Source: Chrysoperla carnea (taxonomy: Eukaryota; Arthropoda; Insecta; Neuroptera; Chrysopidae). Taken from it: DNA of 64,000 nucleotides. The notes beneath the pieces are model-generated. The model was not told the origin of the DNA. It searched no databases and worked only from the letters and a program-made list of their open reading frames with translations. Shown in pieces: positions 32,566 through 44,583 of this stretch. Made by a program: the position numbers and the translations under genes. How positions within the stretch are numbered: position 1 is the stretch's first letter; each line of letters opens with the position of its first letter. The DNA lies in NCBI RefSeq assembly GCF_905475395.1, contig NC_058342.1, forward strand, positions 25,392,640-25,456,639, written 5' to 3'.

Positions 32566-33389
32566 ATTCAATTTCATTAATTTAGATATTAATACCAGTT
32601 TCTTTATTTACATAATAATGTGTTTGAAACATGTATACCCTTTGGGAAATTCATTTGATGAATTTAGAAAATGGCTCTATTAATAAATGTACATTTTAAT
32701 TTTCCCATCCAGTTTGAATATTACTTTTTCATCATGCATTTTTCACTTCCATATAAAAACTACAATGCTTTATTGTGGCGTTTTCAGCACATTTATGGGA
32801 ATACAGTAGAGTGTCGATATTCGGGATCTTTCAGTAATCATAACACAAAAGTGATATTGTTTGTTTGTATATATGTTACTGGAAAATTCGTTGTTCTCGT
32901 ATTGTTAGTACGAGTTGACTCTTCCCTGGAAGAGGAGTAAACTCTTACTAAAAACATCAGTTACAGTTGATTGAAAATAAGTAAACATACTTTTCCTACT
33001 AAGAGTTAACTATGCCTGATGAAAATGGAACATTTTGAGCAAAAATTACAGTTTCAATATTCATTAAGGCACACAGTCTCCTTTCATAATAAAAAGTAAA
33101 CATTAAATCGTATAACTTGGTTTTTTTCGTTATACGATGGTGGAAATGAGGCCTTATCGATACCCCTCCTTCTTTACTCGTAAATTAATTTAGTTTAAGT
33201 GTAATAATTATGTCAGATTCTTTGTTGTAAGAAATGATTCTACATTTAAGATAATTTGGAGTAGATAATTACCGTGAACAAAATATTACCTTTTTTGAGG
33301 AAAAAGTAGTCTGATCCACGGATTAGCCATACATTTAATGGGGTCGAGTTTGTTCGAGTTTGTGGTTTTTTTGTCATTATTTAAGAGTT
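32566..33389. other. intergenic DNA, nothing firm
   Basis: The 89-residue frame at 32671-32940 has biased composition and no domain. ACAGTAGAGTGTCGATATTC at 32804 looks like a possible transposon end, but no partner was found. Confidence 0.4.
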
Positions 33390-33475
33390 AAATTTAAAAT
33401 GTATTTTGACGTATGACATTCTTTTGCTTTAAATAATATAAAATTTAAATACTTGATTGTGAACAATTAGTACAT
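33390..33475 (+). repeat. dispersed repeat G, uninterrupted copy
   Basis: AATTTAAAATGTATTTTGAC, TGACATTC and ATTTAAATACTTGAT, then GTGAACAATTAGT. This is the empty-site counterpart of 36722-36809 plus 37137-37155, which is split by an inserted element. Confidence 0.6.
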
Positions 33476-33542
33476 AATTTTAGACTTTTATAGAACTACT
33501 TTTCTTTTTGGAAAAAAAAAATTTTGACTTGTTTAGAAACTC

Positions 33543-33640
33543 ATTAATTTATTTAAAAATTTTTTGACATATATGTTCATTTGTTTTAAGTATGCCAAAG
33601 TGCTCAATAGATAGAAGAATTACTTTATTTGTCTTTATAA
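33543..33640 (+). repeat. dispersed repeat H
   Basis: Shares ATATATGTTCATTTGTTTTA, AAGT, GCT-AATAGA and AATACTTTATT-like blocks with 50560-50660. Confidence 0.5.
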
Positions 33641-34904
33641 ATTGACAAAAACTCTCTAACGATGTTACCCATTTCATTTTTATATTTTCAGAATATAAAT
33701 ATTTGACTTTTAGGTATCTGCCGCAAAGCTTTAAACATAGACAGAGACTATTAATTATTTGCATAAGGCTTAATATGAATTTTACTTTGTATCATGATAC
33801 ACGTGCCAATTTATTATACAAGAAAAAAGTGTACGATTATTGAGAAAAACAGGTCGGCAATCGAAGGTTATTTTTAGCAATAAATCAATAAATTCGGATT
33901 CAATTTTTCCACTATATAGATTAATTTCATTGAATTTAGCTTAAAAACTGTTCTATTTTTCGGTAATCGAAAAAAATAGAGATTATATAATTTTTTTAAG
34001 AATCCTCTTAAATATGCACTGGTGGAAACAAAAATTTATGAACAAAAAATTATAAGCGGTTTTGCAGATAAGAATGGTTAAAGTCACAAATGAATTTCAA
34101 GCATAGCGATTATACTCTTTGCTCTTTCGATTTGAAATTTTGATATGTTATAGGTATTCATATTCTAACTGCCATGGATACTTTTATTTTACGAAAAATA
34201 TGTTAATTTTCGCAATTTTATTTTTCATACCCAGGTACAATGGAATAAGAAACATTTCTATAGTCCCAGGGAAGGTAAAAATACTTTCCCATTAAAATGG
34301 TGAAAGAAAAGCTAAACTGAGCTGAATATCTGCTAAAAGACTGCTAAAAGAGCCAAATATCACCCAAAAATGGTCTTAGCATGTTCATCGAATCGAATAA
34401 ACTTAATGTTTTAACGCCTTGCAAATTTTACTAGGCCAAATGTTTTTTTAACAAGAGTTGGCACCTGAACTAATATTCGTACATTCAACTTCAAATAACA
34501 ATTTGAAAATTGTATTATACACCAGTTAATACGGGTCAAATATACAAAAAGTTGCACTAATATTTAATTTTTGAAAACTTTTTAATTGATCCTCTTAAGT
34601 ATACGTTGAATGAGAAATTTTTATATTTATGTTACTATATCCACCAGACTATCCATAATCAAAGACTACTCATATATATATGTCTTTGAGAGTCTTCCCA
34701 CCAAGGCCGTACCGAGGGTAGGGCAGGCTAGGGCGGCTGCCCTTCTTGGTTTTGGATTTGTCAGTAATTTAGTTGAGTAAGTATTTATTTATGCCTAATT
34801 ACTGTCTGATTTGCCTCCCTGCATGAATATCTCCCGAGATATCAACTGAATAGATCCGGAATAAAAACTATTTGCACATGATTTTAGCTATATCTCGATA
34901 TAGC
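33641..34904. other. intergenic DNA, nothing firm
   Basis: A GC-richer patch at 34700-34745 (GTACCGAGGGTAGGGCAGG, GGCGGCTGCCC) looks like a transposon end, but no partner was found. Confidence 0.35.
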
Positions 34905-35545
34905 GATAGTTTTTATACCCTATATATGAAATATATAAAAGTATATTAAGCTTGGTCCCAAATTTGTAACGCTTAGAAATATTGATATTACAAACAAAAT
35001 TTTGATAAAGATATTCGTAAAATTAACCTTATTAGCCCATTTCAGTTTGTCTGTCCATCAACACAATAACTCAAAAACGAAAAGAGATATCGAGCTGAAA
35101 GTTTATATCGTGCTCAGAACACAAAAAGTGAGTTTAAGTTCAAAAGTCCATTTGGCCTTGATCCGTAGGGCCCATCTTGTAATTCATTAAAGATATAACA
35201 AAATTTTCAGTGTTAAAAATGTTTCTTATAAAAAATTAAACTTTTGTTTGAAACATTTTTTCGTTAATAACTTGGTTTTCACCTGAGGGTCCAAATAATG
35301 GCAAAAATTTAGTTTTTCCTTTTTCTCAAAAACTATAAAAGATGATGAGTTGAAAATTTGTAGGTAGCTTCATTGATTCTAATTTCATACTAAACCCATT
35401 CGATAATACTAAGAGGCTTAAAGGGATCAACTTTTAGGAGAAAATTTTTTGTTTAAAAATTGGTGGGTGCTTGGAACCATTTTTGTGAATCTCTAAAGGT
35501 GGCAGATGACTCTATTTGCCTCCCTTTGGCGACACCCATGCCAAA
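34905..35545 (+). mobile_element. R2 element, R1-like half only
   Basis: Begins TATACCCTATATATGAAATA and carries an R1-like core (CAACACAATAACTCAAAAAC, GATATCGAGCTGAAA). It then diverges from R1 after the TTACCTGAGGGTCC-like point into the R2 tail, ending CTATTTGCCTCCCTTTGGCG ACACCCATG. The unique half is missing. Confidence 0.6.
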
Positions 35546-35905
35546 ACTAGCATCTTCCGATTGAGAGACCTTTATCAATTGGACTACATTATTTGTTTTT
35601 TAGTATCATTAAAACAAATCTATTGTTTTTAAATAACATTAACGCTGATAAAAGTAATGTAAATTAACAATTTAATTTTTTTTTGCTGATTAATCATGAA
35701 TCATTTGAATTGAACAAGTTATCTTGACCCAAGATGTAGAAATGCGGGAAATTATAAAGCTTAAGAATATTATTTATTACAATTAATAAGGTGGTAATAT
35801 TTTTTAAGCAATTTTTATTTTAAAAATATGTTGTTTTTTTTTTACAATAATAAATGAATATTGAAAAATTTTCCACAAAACAAATAAATAAAATATACTT
35901 ATATA
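35546..35905. other. AT-rich intergenic DNA, nothing recognised
   Basis: No frame or shared repeat seen. Confidence 0.4.
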
Positions 35906-36447
35906 TTTATACCATGTATATATGAAATATACATAGTATATTAAGTTTAGTCCCAAGTTTGTAACGTTTAAAAATAATGATGCTACGAAAAAAAATTTTG
36001 GTATAGGTGTTTATAAAATCACCTAATTAGTCCATTTCCGTTTGTCCGTCCGTCCGTCTGTGGACACGATAACTCAAAAACGAAAAAAGATATCGAGCTG
36101 AAATTTTTACAGCGTACTCAGGACGTAAAAAGTGAGGTCACGTTCGTAAAGGAGCATCATAGGTCAATTGGGTCTTGTAAACCGTTAGAGATAGAACAAA
36201 AGTTTAAATGTAAAAAATGTTCCTTATCAAAAATTAAACAACTTTTGTTTGAAACATTTTTTCTTAAACATCACTGTTTACCCCTGAGGGCGCCAATTAG
36301 ACGGAAATTTTATAATATGTACCATACTTGATTATCAGTTATGTATATGTCACATGTTTGTATGTGTAATGTGATAAAGATATCAACACTGACTATGCAT
36401 GGTATTTCAACAATTAACTCAGTCAATTGTTTGTTTTCACTTGTTTT
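35906..36447 (+). repeat. R1 repeat, full-length reference copy
   Basis: About 540 bp. It opens TATACCATGTATATATGAAA, runs through the core ACGATAACTCAAAAACGAAA and the AAACATTTTTTCTTAAACAT and CCCTGAGGGCGCC blocks, and ends with AACAATTAACTCAGTCAATT GTT, a 7 bp stem, shortly before GTTTTCACTTG. In this copy the GGGTCCGTAGGACCC palindrome is deleted. No coding sequence. Class unresolved: not an LTR element and no long terminal inverted repeats. A 3' hairpin would fit a Helitron-like non-autonomous element. Confidence 0.75.
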
Positions 36448-36721
36448 ATTGAATATTGAAATAAAAATATTTATACATATGGAAAATTAAAAGACGTATC
36501 AAGAATGCGAATATCCGTTACCGTATAGGGTTCAAATATTTCGAACTTTTTTTAAAAATAGCATTCTTATGTAATGCTTGCAGAAGTTGTAACTATACTC
36601 TTGTAAACTGACTACAAATTTTTTCAAAATCGCACGCTATATGATGTTGGCTCAAAAATTAATAATCTTTATACAATGTCAACCTTTTATTAAAACTTTA
36701 ATCAAAATATTTAAATGTATC
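36448..36721. other. AT-rich intergenic DNA, nothing recognised
   Basis: No feature seen. Confidence 0.4.
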
Positions 36722-36809
36722 ATTCTTATAAATTAAATTTAAAATGTATTTTGACGTGTGACATTCGTTTGTTTTTGATAATATAATATTTAAATACTTG
36801 ATAGGTAAA
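36722..36809 (+). repeat. dispersed repeat G, interrupted copy
   Basis: Matches 33390-33470 up to ATTTAAATACTTGATAGG. The rest of the repeat (GTAAACAATTAG) resumes at 37140 after the inserted element. Confidence 0.6.
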
Positions 36810-37136
36810 CATGGTACAATTAGACAAGGTATGTTCGATGGAGGACGATTTTTGGTTCATCCGACGCCATTTTAGCTTGATTTCGCTCGCTGTTTCAAAT
36901 GTTGTAAAAACCGTGAATACGTTTGTGTGAACATTTAGGCATGTAGGCAAAAGATAACTCATCAAATTTTTTTTAAAATATCATCATGATGATTCGATGA
37001 AACAAATAATCATATGGAAAAAAAATAATCAATATGGCGGTGATTGGGTACCGTGCAAAAGAGATTACTGAGAGTGAGAGAATACCCCCACCCTACCCTT
37101 ACCTCTCAAGAGCATACCTTGTCTAATTCTACCATG
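36810..37136. mobile_element. MITE-like insertion of about 327 bp with a known empty site
   Basis: Inverted ends CATGGTACAATTAGACAAGG and CCTTGTCTAATTCTACCATG, one mismatch in 20, extending to TATG-TC. The flanks carry GTAAAC on both sides, a likely target duplication. Repeat G at 33390-33475 shows the unoccupied sequence. The minus-strand frame 36726-36965 is not gene-like. Confidence 0.75.
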
Positions 37137-37155
37137 ACTGTAAACAATTAGTGGA

Positions 37156-39086
37156 TATCGAATTTTCGTGACGCCTCTGGTCAAGATGACCTTTTTGTGT
37201 TCTAGTTTTTTTTTTTTTAAGATCGATCTTTTGTTTTTTTCTCAAAGAACAATGGTAACTAGTGAAGAAAGTGTCATCAAATCAACTCTAGTAGCATTTC
37301 GCTCAGGAGGATAATTACTCTCGAAACTTCTCAATTTGTATACTTAAAGGGACAAAGAACAGAGTGAATACTTCATTCTGGTCCAAAACTTTTTAATATA
37401 TTTTCCGTAAAATTTTTTAAAGGGGACATTTTATATAATGTAAATTGGGCAAAATTGCTTTGACAAAAACATTACCTACCATGTAAAAGGGTCCACAAAA
37501 AGATCAATTGTCTAATGTTTATTTTGAAAGGAGTATAAAGGACACTTATGTAACATTTGTTTATACAACATAGGTCAAGATTATTATTTATATGAGTAAT
37601 TGAAATGGTTCAGTTCATCAAACGTTGTTAAATGTACAGTGTTTATAGTCAAAATTGAAGGGGGTAAAACGATAATAAAACATTATTATTAACAATGTGA
37701 TGCTTGTGAATGATTATTGAAAATTCACCGCACGGGCTAGACAAAAAAAGTTAAATTTTTTTTTTTACATTCATAAAAGATGAACTAAGTTGATATAATC
37801 ACCTAATGAATTTGATTTTTTAGTTTTCTGAGTTTAAATTATTTTCAATATTCTAACAAAACGAACAGAAAAAAAATAATTTTTGGAATTCCTTGCTATT
37901 TTTTTTAAAGTATCGATAAAATCCTAAAAAATTAGGTAGCGGTAAAATTAAATAAATCACGGAAATGACGTTTACTATTTTAATATACAAAAGGAGTTTG
38001 GCGCACAAAAATAATTTAAAATTTAATTTACTTGAGTTAATCTAATTTTACCTAAAGGTCGCTATACACATTTAGTTTCGCTGTACAGTTTTACACGTAT
38101 GACATAATGCCTGTACGATAAAATGTGCAGCTTAGGCAGTTTATGGCTTGCGTGTAACACATATTGCCTACACTACTTGAGAAATGTAGATAGGGAACTT
38201 GTGGCAATTTTGGATAGGATTTCTTCGTCGTTAAAATTAACAAGCAACAGAGTTTTTAACAGTTTTCAAGGGGTCTGGCATATGTACTTTTTTAATAATA
38301 TAATTAAATTAACATAATTGTTAATTGCCAGTAATGAACAAATTATTTAGGTGGAGTAAGTGTAATTCATGATATTGATACTTTCGTTTTTTCATTTTAA
38401 CGATTTTGATGGTTTTTTTTTGTGATTTTATTGCCATAAAATACTGCTACAAAAATTTCTTTAGGACTATTGCTATTGTAATTTAAAAATAAATACATCA
38501 CGATATTTTCAATAGTTTTTGCTGATGTTTACACAGGCATGAAAGTGGGCGCCGATTATATTTATCTAAAGGAATTAAAATGTAATTAAAGTACGTATAT
38601 TATTTTATTAAATTAACTAAAATTTGTTTTATTAAAAAAATAAATCGTAAATATGCGTTCGGAAGTTGTGTTTTTTATTTACTCAGATGTTGAAAAAAAT
38701 TTTAAGAAACGTAATTTTGTATTAAGTTAAAAAATTAATACAGAATTGATAAATATTGTTATTAGATAATTTTAAGAATATTTTTAAAAAGCTAAGTCAT
38801 GTAACTTTAAACTTGTGTATCCTCTTCCCCACTTAAATTTAAAATAAAAAATTTACGAACAGTTTTGGCATGCGTACAACAAAACTGACAAAATCATGTT
38901 AGATTTTAGTAAAAGGATGTCACGGACAAATGAAAAACACACAGCAAAAGAAAAGGTTCACATAAAATTGTCCAACGGACCCGAAAAAAAAATTTTTATA
39001 TGAGACCACATAATAAATATGACCCAGGGCAATAGTGAAATGAATTTCATGATTGCGTTAACGGTGGTATTGGACGTACACACAGC
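37156..39086. other. intergenic DNA upstream of ALAS, nothing firm
   Basis: AT-rich. The 64-residue frame at 38123-38317 matches no family I know. No tRNA or shared repeat identified. Confidence 0.4.
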
Positions 39087-39094
39087 TATAAATA
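39087..39094 (+). promoter_or_regulatory. possible TATA box of ALAS
   Basis: TATAAATA lies 354 bp before the ALAS start codon in sequence less AT-rich than its surroundings. A TSS near 39115-39125 would give a 5' UTR of about 330 bases. Inference from position only; such words are common in AT-rich DNA. Confidence 0.3.
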
Positions 39095-39447
39095 AGCGTT
39101 CATTTCTACGTAAAAAATTATAGAAGTGTTTGAATTAGGCGGGATTGCCCCCTCTGTGCAACACTGAACACATACTAAAAGGTTGACTTGACAGTTCTCC
39201 AGCAGTTTTGATTTTGACATCCCACCACTGTCGTCAATATTATTAAAAAAATTCAAATTAAATTATTTTTTCATATTTATTGAATTAAATTTTCGCAAAT
39301 TATATCATTTAAGCGAAATCGGTTCTGAGAAGTGCAAGTAAAAAAAAAAGAAGGTATTTCGTAACATTACATAAGCATCGATTGTTGCCAATTTTGGTTT
39401 TTCTGAAAGAAAAATTAATTTTCTTTTGAATTTTAAAAAGAAAAAAA

Positions 39448-42400
39448 ATGCCTTGCCCGTTTTTGACACGTTTAAGTGCTACATATGTGAGAAACTATGC
39501 ACCGTCGTTACTCAAAACTTATGGAAATCATTGTCCAGTGGCTTCTTCAACAATGTGCTCCATGCCAGCGACCAAAGTTAAAGAAGGTAAATTTTTTATT
39601 TTTTCATTATTTAAAATTTCATTTAACTTTTCCATATTGGTTCATTCAATATAACCTTCTTTAAAAAAAAACTTTCACTTTTGTCACAGTTAATTTACTT
39701 ATTAGATGAAAAAAAATTGGCGGTATTTAGATTAATTTTTAAATATTATTTTTGAAACTAGCGGGGTTGAAACTAGAAAGTTTTTTAAAGAGAAAGTTCT
39801 TTTTTTAATTTAAATTTTTGGGGATGTCTTGCAAATCATTTACATTATGTAAAGGTCATGCAGAACAGATATCCAAAAATTTTAGGAAATTTTTTTATTT
39901 ATTAGTCCAAAAATTAAAATTTTAGAGTATGTACTTTTATTAGTTTACGGATCTATTGTTTCTAAAAAATTATAGCCGATAAACGGTAGAATTTTTCTCA
40001 AAATTTCTTTGCTTTTCCACTTTTATTTTTATTTATTAATTGTGGAAATAGTCATGATCATGTTTCTGTCCGTAAATATATTTTCAAACTTGTAATAAAA
40101 AATACATTTTGGTTTGTTTCCCGATTTACGAGTTTTAAAAAGCCTTTCTTTATTTATTTTGTTGTTATTTCTTTGAGTGACATGTTTCGACTGTTATAAC
40201 CATCCTCAAACTGCTTTTTCCTCATTATAATTTTGTGTCCCCCAAAAATGTTTGAATCTTTAATTTGAGAACGTCCGTAAGCTTTTTTTTCAAATAATTC
40301 GAATGTTTATCGAATTTTTCTAATTTTTCTTCTTTAAATTTTTCCTAAATCCGTCACTGTACGAATATAAAAAGATTGTTGTTAAGAGTTTCAAGAACAT
40401 TAAACTTTGGACTGAAAAATTTACCAACACGTGTCATATTATTTTAATTTCCAATAACATATTTTTATGAGAGTTATAAAATTTCAAAATTTGATTTTAT
40501 AATTTTTGATTATGAATACTTAAAAATAATGATGTGAGTGGCCTCTGTTAAAGACGTATACGTCTGAGGAACGTAGGTTAAACCCCTTTATTATTATTAT
40601 TTAAAAATTGTTCATACCACGGATTAAAATCTAAAGATATTACTTAATCTATTGCTAAATAATTTTGTTTCCGAGTTAGGCAATATCAATTATTTTCATT
40701 TACCTTGCAATTATCTTCAAAAACCGGTTTGTCTGTAATTTTGAAATTTTTCTTAATTTGTACAAATAAAAAAAAGTCAAACAATTTGAAACCTTGATTT
40801 TTTTACAGTTGATGATATTTTACCATTGAAAATCGGCGAAGAGATTACTCATCAAAATGAATCTACTGAACCACTTATTACCTCAGCTGCAGCCATAACT
40901 CCGGAGCCAATTGTTCAACAACAACGGCCTAAATTTGTAACTCCAATTGAAACGGTTAAATTGAATGAGAAAGTATCAGAAGATTCGCAAAAAGGTAAGC
41001 ATGAAAACTCGAATTTTATTAGGGTTCCGTTTCTAAAAGAGGGAAAACCGGAACTCTTGTAAATTTGCCATGCCTACCCGTCTAAATTCCAAATTTGTAA
41101 TTTTGTTGTAATTATAATTTTTATAGATGGAATGTTCCGTTATGAAGAATTTTTCCACGATCAAATTATGCGCAAAAAGAAGGATCATTCATATCGTGTG
41201 TTCAAAAAAGTTTTACGTTTAGCAAATGAAGGTTCATTTCCAAAAGCTTTAGAGTATACGTATGGCGAAAAACCAATAACCGTATGGTGTTCAAATGATT
41301 ATTTGGGAATGTCCTGCCATCCTAAAGTTAAAGATGCCGTAAGGTAAGCCTTAATTCATATTTTTTAATGCCCAAAAAGTAATTTTCGTACAATTCATGC
41401 AAAAATTAATGAAAATATAAGAAGCTCATAAAAGCTCCCGAGCACTACGTAGTCGAAATGTTTAGTAATCTATTTTAAGCAGCTATTCGTCGACAAATCA
41501 GTCAAGTCAGATGGATTTGGAAGTTATTATATTGTTTTGAAACGCGTCTAGATACTTCCACAATCTCATCGACTGCAATCCCGATAAACGATAAAATATA
41601 TCTATTTTCTGTCTTATGTCTATTTTCAAATTGTGTAAAGAATCTTGTAATAAAAAGTGGCTTTCGGTTTCTTTTAATAAAACTTGAATTTCCTCTTCTT
41701 CCCGATTTACGAGTTTTAATAAGCCTCTGTTATTCCTCGTTTATTTTGTTGTTATTTCTCTTTCTTTCATGTTTCGACTGCTATAACCATTCTCAGATGG
41801 ATTTGGAAGTTATAAAATGTTTTTCTACCGCGAAATGCGTCTAGGTATTTTGACTGATCTACTGTGCAATTTTCTTTCTAAAAGTCTATCCTTTGTCGAA
41901 AAAGTCTCTCCAAAGTAACTGAATGACACAGAGTGACAATAAAATTACATGTTGAAGTTAGTTACAATTTTTTAACAGCATGAAATTAGTCGATAAACGA
42001 AATCAGTGATTTCAAATCACTAAATAAATGACAGATTAAGTATCATCGCACCTAAGTTTACACACCTTTTTTTTTTAGAAATGCGTTGGAAAATCACGGA
42101 GCCGGAAGTGGAGGAACAAGAAACATATCTGGGAACTCAATTCTGCATGAAAAATTAGAAAAACAAATAGCAGATTTGCATCAGAAAGACGCAGCGCTTT
42201 TATTCACATCTTGTTATGTCGCAAATGATTCCACATTATTTACTCTTGCTCAAGTTTTACCAGGTATAGAATCTCTGAAAACAAATAGAAAGCCATCTAA
42301 CATTGCTTTCTGAGTTTTAAAACAGAAAAATCTCGAAACAATTAACTAAATTTTATTTTTTAGGTTGTCATATATTTTCGGATGAAGGAAATCATGCGTC

Positions 42401-44199
42401 AATGATTCAAGGTATACGAAACAGTCGTGTACCCAAACATATTTTCCGTCACAATGATCCAAAGCATTTAGAAGAATTACTTCAAAAAGTTGATGTAAAT
42501 ACCCCAAAAATCGTTGCCTTTGAAACTGTACATTCCATGTCTGGTGCTGTTTGTCCACTTGAAGAACTCTGCGATGTAGCACACAAATACGGTGCTCTCA
42601 CATTTGTCGACGAAGTTCACGCCGTTGGTCTATATGGCGACCATGGTGCTGGTATTGGAGAACGAGAACATTTACTGCATAAAATAAACATAGTCTCGGG
42701 TACTTTAGGAAAGGCATTCGGGAATATTGGAGGATATATCGCAGGATCGAACAAACTAGTGGACATGATACGATCTTACGCATCTGGTTTCATTTTTACT
42801 ACTTCACTGCCACCTACTGTGTTATCTGGTGCTTCAGCGGCCATTGAAATTCTCGCATCGGAAGAGGGAAGAGAATTACGTGCAAAACATCAATCCAATG
42901 TACGTTATTTGCGTAATCAGTTGATGAACTACGGTTTCCCGGTGGAGCATACACCAAGCCATATAATTCCAATAAAAGTTGGTAATCCGTTACAATGTAC
43001 TATGATATCGGATACATTACTGAAGGATTACGGGCATTATGTACAAGCTATCAATTATCCGACAGTGAAACGTGGTGATGAAAAATTACGTTTAGCACCA
43101 ACGCCTCGTCATACACCCGAAATGATTGATATTTTGGTGCAGGATATGATAAAGATATGGAAGAAATTGGATTTGCCTTTGCGAGGTCTACAATGCCCAA
43201 CGGTAAATATGTTTGCCTGTTATTAATTTTAAATTGTATTCCTTACGCGATGACTTCGAAAATTTATTTTCAATTAATAACTTCTTTTCTCCTTAAGTCG
43301 AAAATTATACTTTGGTGTATTCATTGTGGAACTTTTCTCCGGGAGACATCTTTGTCTCGAGAGATTACAGGTTTCTTTCAAGGAGGGCACAGGCGTCTTC
43401 AAGGCTTACGTATTAAGAATCTGACTTATGCATTTTCTTTATGACTTATTATTATGAAACTAGGAATTATAACAACAGCTTTTCATCTACAGAATGTCCC
43501 ATCGTCTTCTTTTTGATAGCTTAAGTGTTGGGTGCATCTTTTACTAACCAATACCATTCTTAATCTTGATTTTTTCCTACTAATCGTGAACTGATTATAA
43601 AATATTTTTGCCAGTTCTCGAAAATTAAATGTAAAAGCTCATTTTCCTTATTTGTGATCAGATTCTTTTTTTTTTTTGTTCTTTAGTGAAGAATTTTCAG
43701 AATGTTAGTCAGATAAAGTATTTCTATATTTTTCGCAGGGAATTTTAGTTCGAATCGTGAAATTCCACGAGACCAATTTTGATTGATACCCTGTTATTTT
43801 TCCGTTAATATACAGTTTGGCAACAATCTCGTTAGCCATTTAAAATATATGAAGTAAGAAGAGTTTTTATGAACGTTCTTATGTATAAGATAAAGAAAAA
43901 GTCTTCAGGCATTGTGTGTAGTGTGCGCGCATCACATACAATACATTGTCTGAAGACTCTTTATCTGATACATAAGAAGGTCTATAAGATCTATTCTTAC
44001 TTCAATGTCATAATTTTAGCAATTGCTTAGATAAATTTTTAATTTTCGTTTTCATTTGTTTCAGGAATGCGAATTTTGCCGTAAACCATTGTTGTTCGAC
44101 CATTACGAGGAACGTGTACGCAGCAATAAAAGTACAAGCAATATAAATATTTCATGTAAAATTCCAAACTGTCCTCAATTAATCGCCTGCGCCACATAA
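39448..44199 (+). CDS. Alas: 5-aminolevulinate synthase, mitochondrial
   Basis: Exons 39448-39586, 40809-40994, 41127-41343, 42079-42263, 42364-43202 and 44065-44199 join in frame at GT..AG sites to 566 residues. The enzyme condenses glycine and succinyl-CoA to 5-aminolevulinate in the mitochondrial matrix, the first step of haem synthesis, using pyridoxal phosphate. The N terminus [20 protein letters not shown] is a targeting sequence with Cys-Pro haem motifs (CPF at 3-5, HCPV near 28-31), as in vertebrate ALAS1, where they allow haem to restrain import. The core carries [21 protein letters not shown]-like [27 protein letters not shown] with the PLP-binding Asp near 325, SGTLGKAFG with the PLP-lysine at about 359, and [13 protein letters not shown]. 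The last exon gives [12 protein letters not shown], matching the animal ALAS C-terminal Cys-rich extension, and ends in TAA. The start is fixed by the conserved MPCPFL. Intron 5 holds a 155 bp foldback element ending 60 bp before the last exon. No iron-responsive element was seen in the presumed leader. Confidence 0.97.
40080..40215 (+). repeat. repeat shared between ALAS introns 1 and 3
   Basis: CCCGATTTACGAGTTTTAA, AAGCCT-T, TTATTTTGTTGTTATTTCT and CATGTTTCGACTG-TATAACC recur at 41700-41795. The GTTTCGACTG..TATAACCATCCTC segment, inverted, resembles a word often seen next to non-LTR or Penelope-like elements in animals. Confidence 0.6.
41508..41850 (+). repeat. direct repeats in ALAS intron 3
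   Basis: CAGATGGATTTGGAAGTTAT followed by a GCGTCTAG-TA block occurs at 41508-41553 and 41794-41848. Between the two lies the second copy of the intron 1 repeat. The pattern suggests one insertion flanked by a short segmental duplication. Confidence 0.5.
43850..44004. repeat. foldback element in the last ALAS intron
   Basis: The outer ends are TGAAGTAAGAA and TTCTTACTTCA. Inner matches include TTCTTATGTATA / GATACATAAGAA, GATAAAGA-AAAGTCTTCAG / CTGAAGACTCTTTATC and the TGTGTGT / ACATACA region near the loop (about 20 bp, GC-rich GTGCGCGC). The arms are about 70 bp with scattered mismatches. MITE-like or a hairpin RNA source. Confidence 0.65.
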
Positions 44200-44255
44200 T
44201 ACTTATACAAAAAGATAACTAGTATTTTAAAAAGCAAAACACAATCACAAACACA

Positions 44256-44261
44256 AATAAA
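44256..44261 (+). terminator. polyadenylation signal of ALAS
   Basis: AATAAA 57 bases after the stop codon, the first such hexamer downstream. Confidence 0.5.
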
Positions 44262-44414
44262 TGGGCTAAATTTGGTGTATGGGGAGGGGGTATTCCAAAG
44301 AAGATTAACAAAAAAATAATTGTTGTTGGTGAAAGATATAAATATATATTTTATTCTGAAAGTATTTGTTGTTTTTTTTTTCGGGAAAATGTAGACGTAT
44401 ATAAACTTAAACAT

Positions 44415-44520
44415 TCTATCAAAGGGCAAAGGGGAGGGTTGGGATATGTTATAAATCTGTTTCATGATCTTCAGGACACCAAATATGAGATTTTGGAGAT
44501 GTCTGACATCTTATATAATA
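44415..44520 (+). repeat. dispersed repeat I
   Basis: AAGGGCAAAGGGGAGGGTTG, GGATATGTTATAAATCTGTT and TCATGA are shared (inverted) with 57180-57250 and, more loosely, with 54226-54320. Confidence 0.5.
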
Positions 44521-44583
44521 TAAAAGTGTAGGGTCACAAGTTTGTTCGGGATAAACTCCAAAATTACTGACCCGATTTTGGCA

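Noticed and set aside
32671-32940. 89-residue frame rich in Phe, Val and Tyr
   Set aside because: Composition follows AT bias; no motif or gene context.
38123-38317. 64-residue frame upstream of ALAS
   Set aside because: No recognisable domain, splice sites or conservation evidence; kept as unremarkable intergenic DNA.
39115-39447. Iron-responsive element in the ALAS leader
   Set aside because: No CAGTGN loop with a bulged-C stem was found in the presumed 5' UTR.
42346-42783. Minus-strand frames of 78 and 61 residues
   Set aside because: Antisense to ALAS exon 5.
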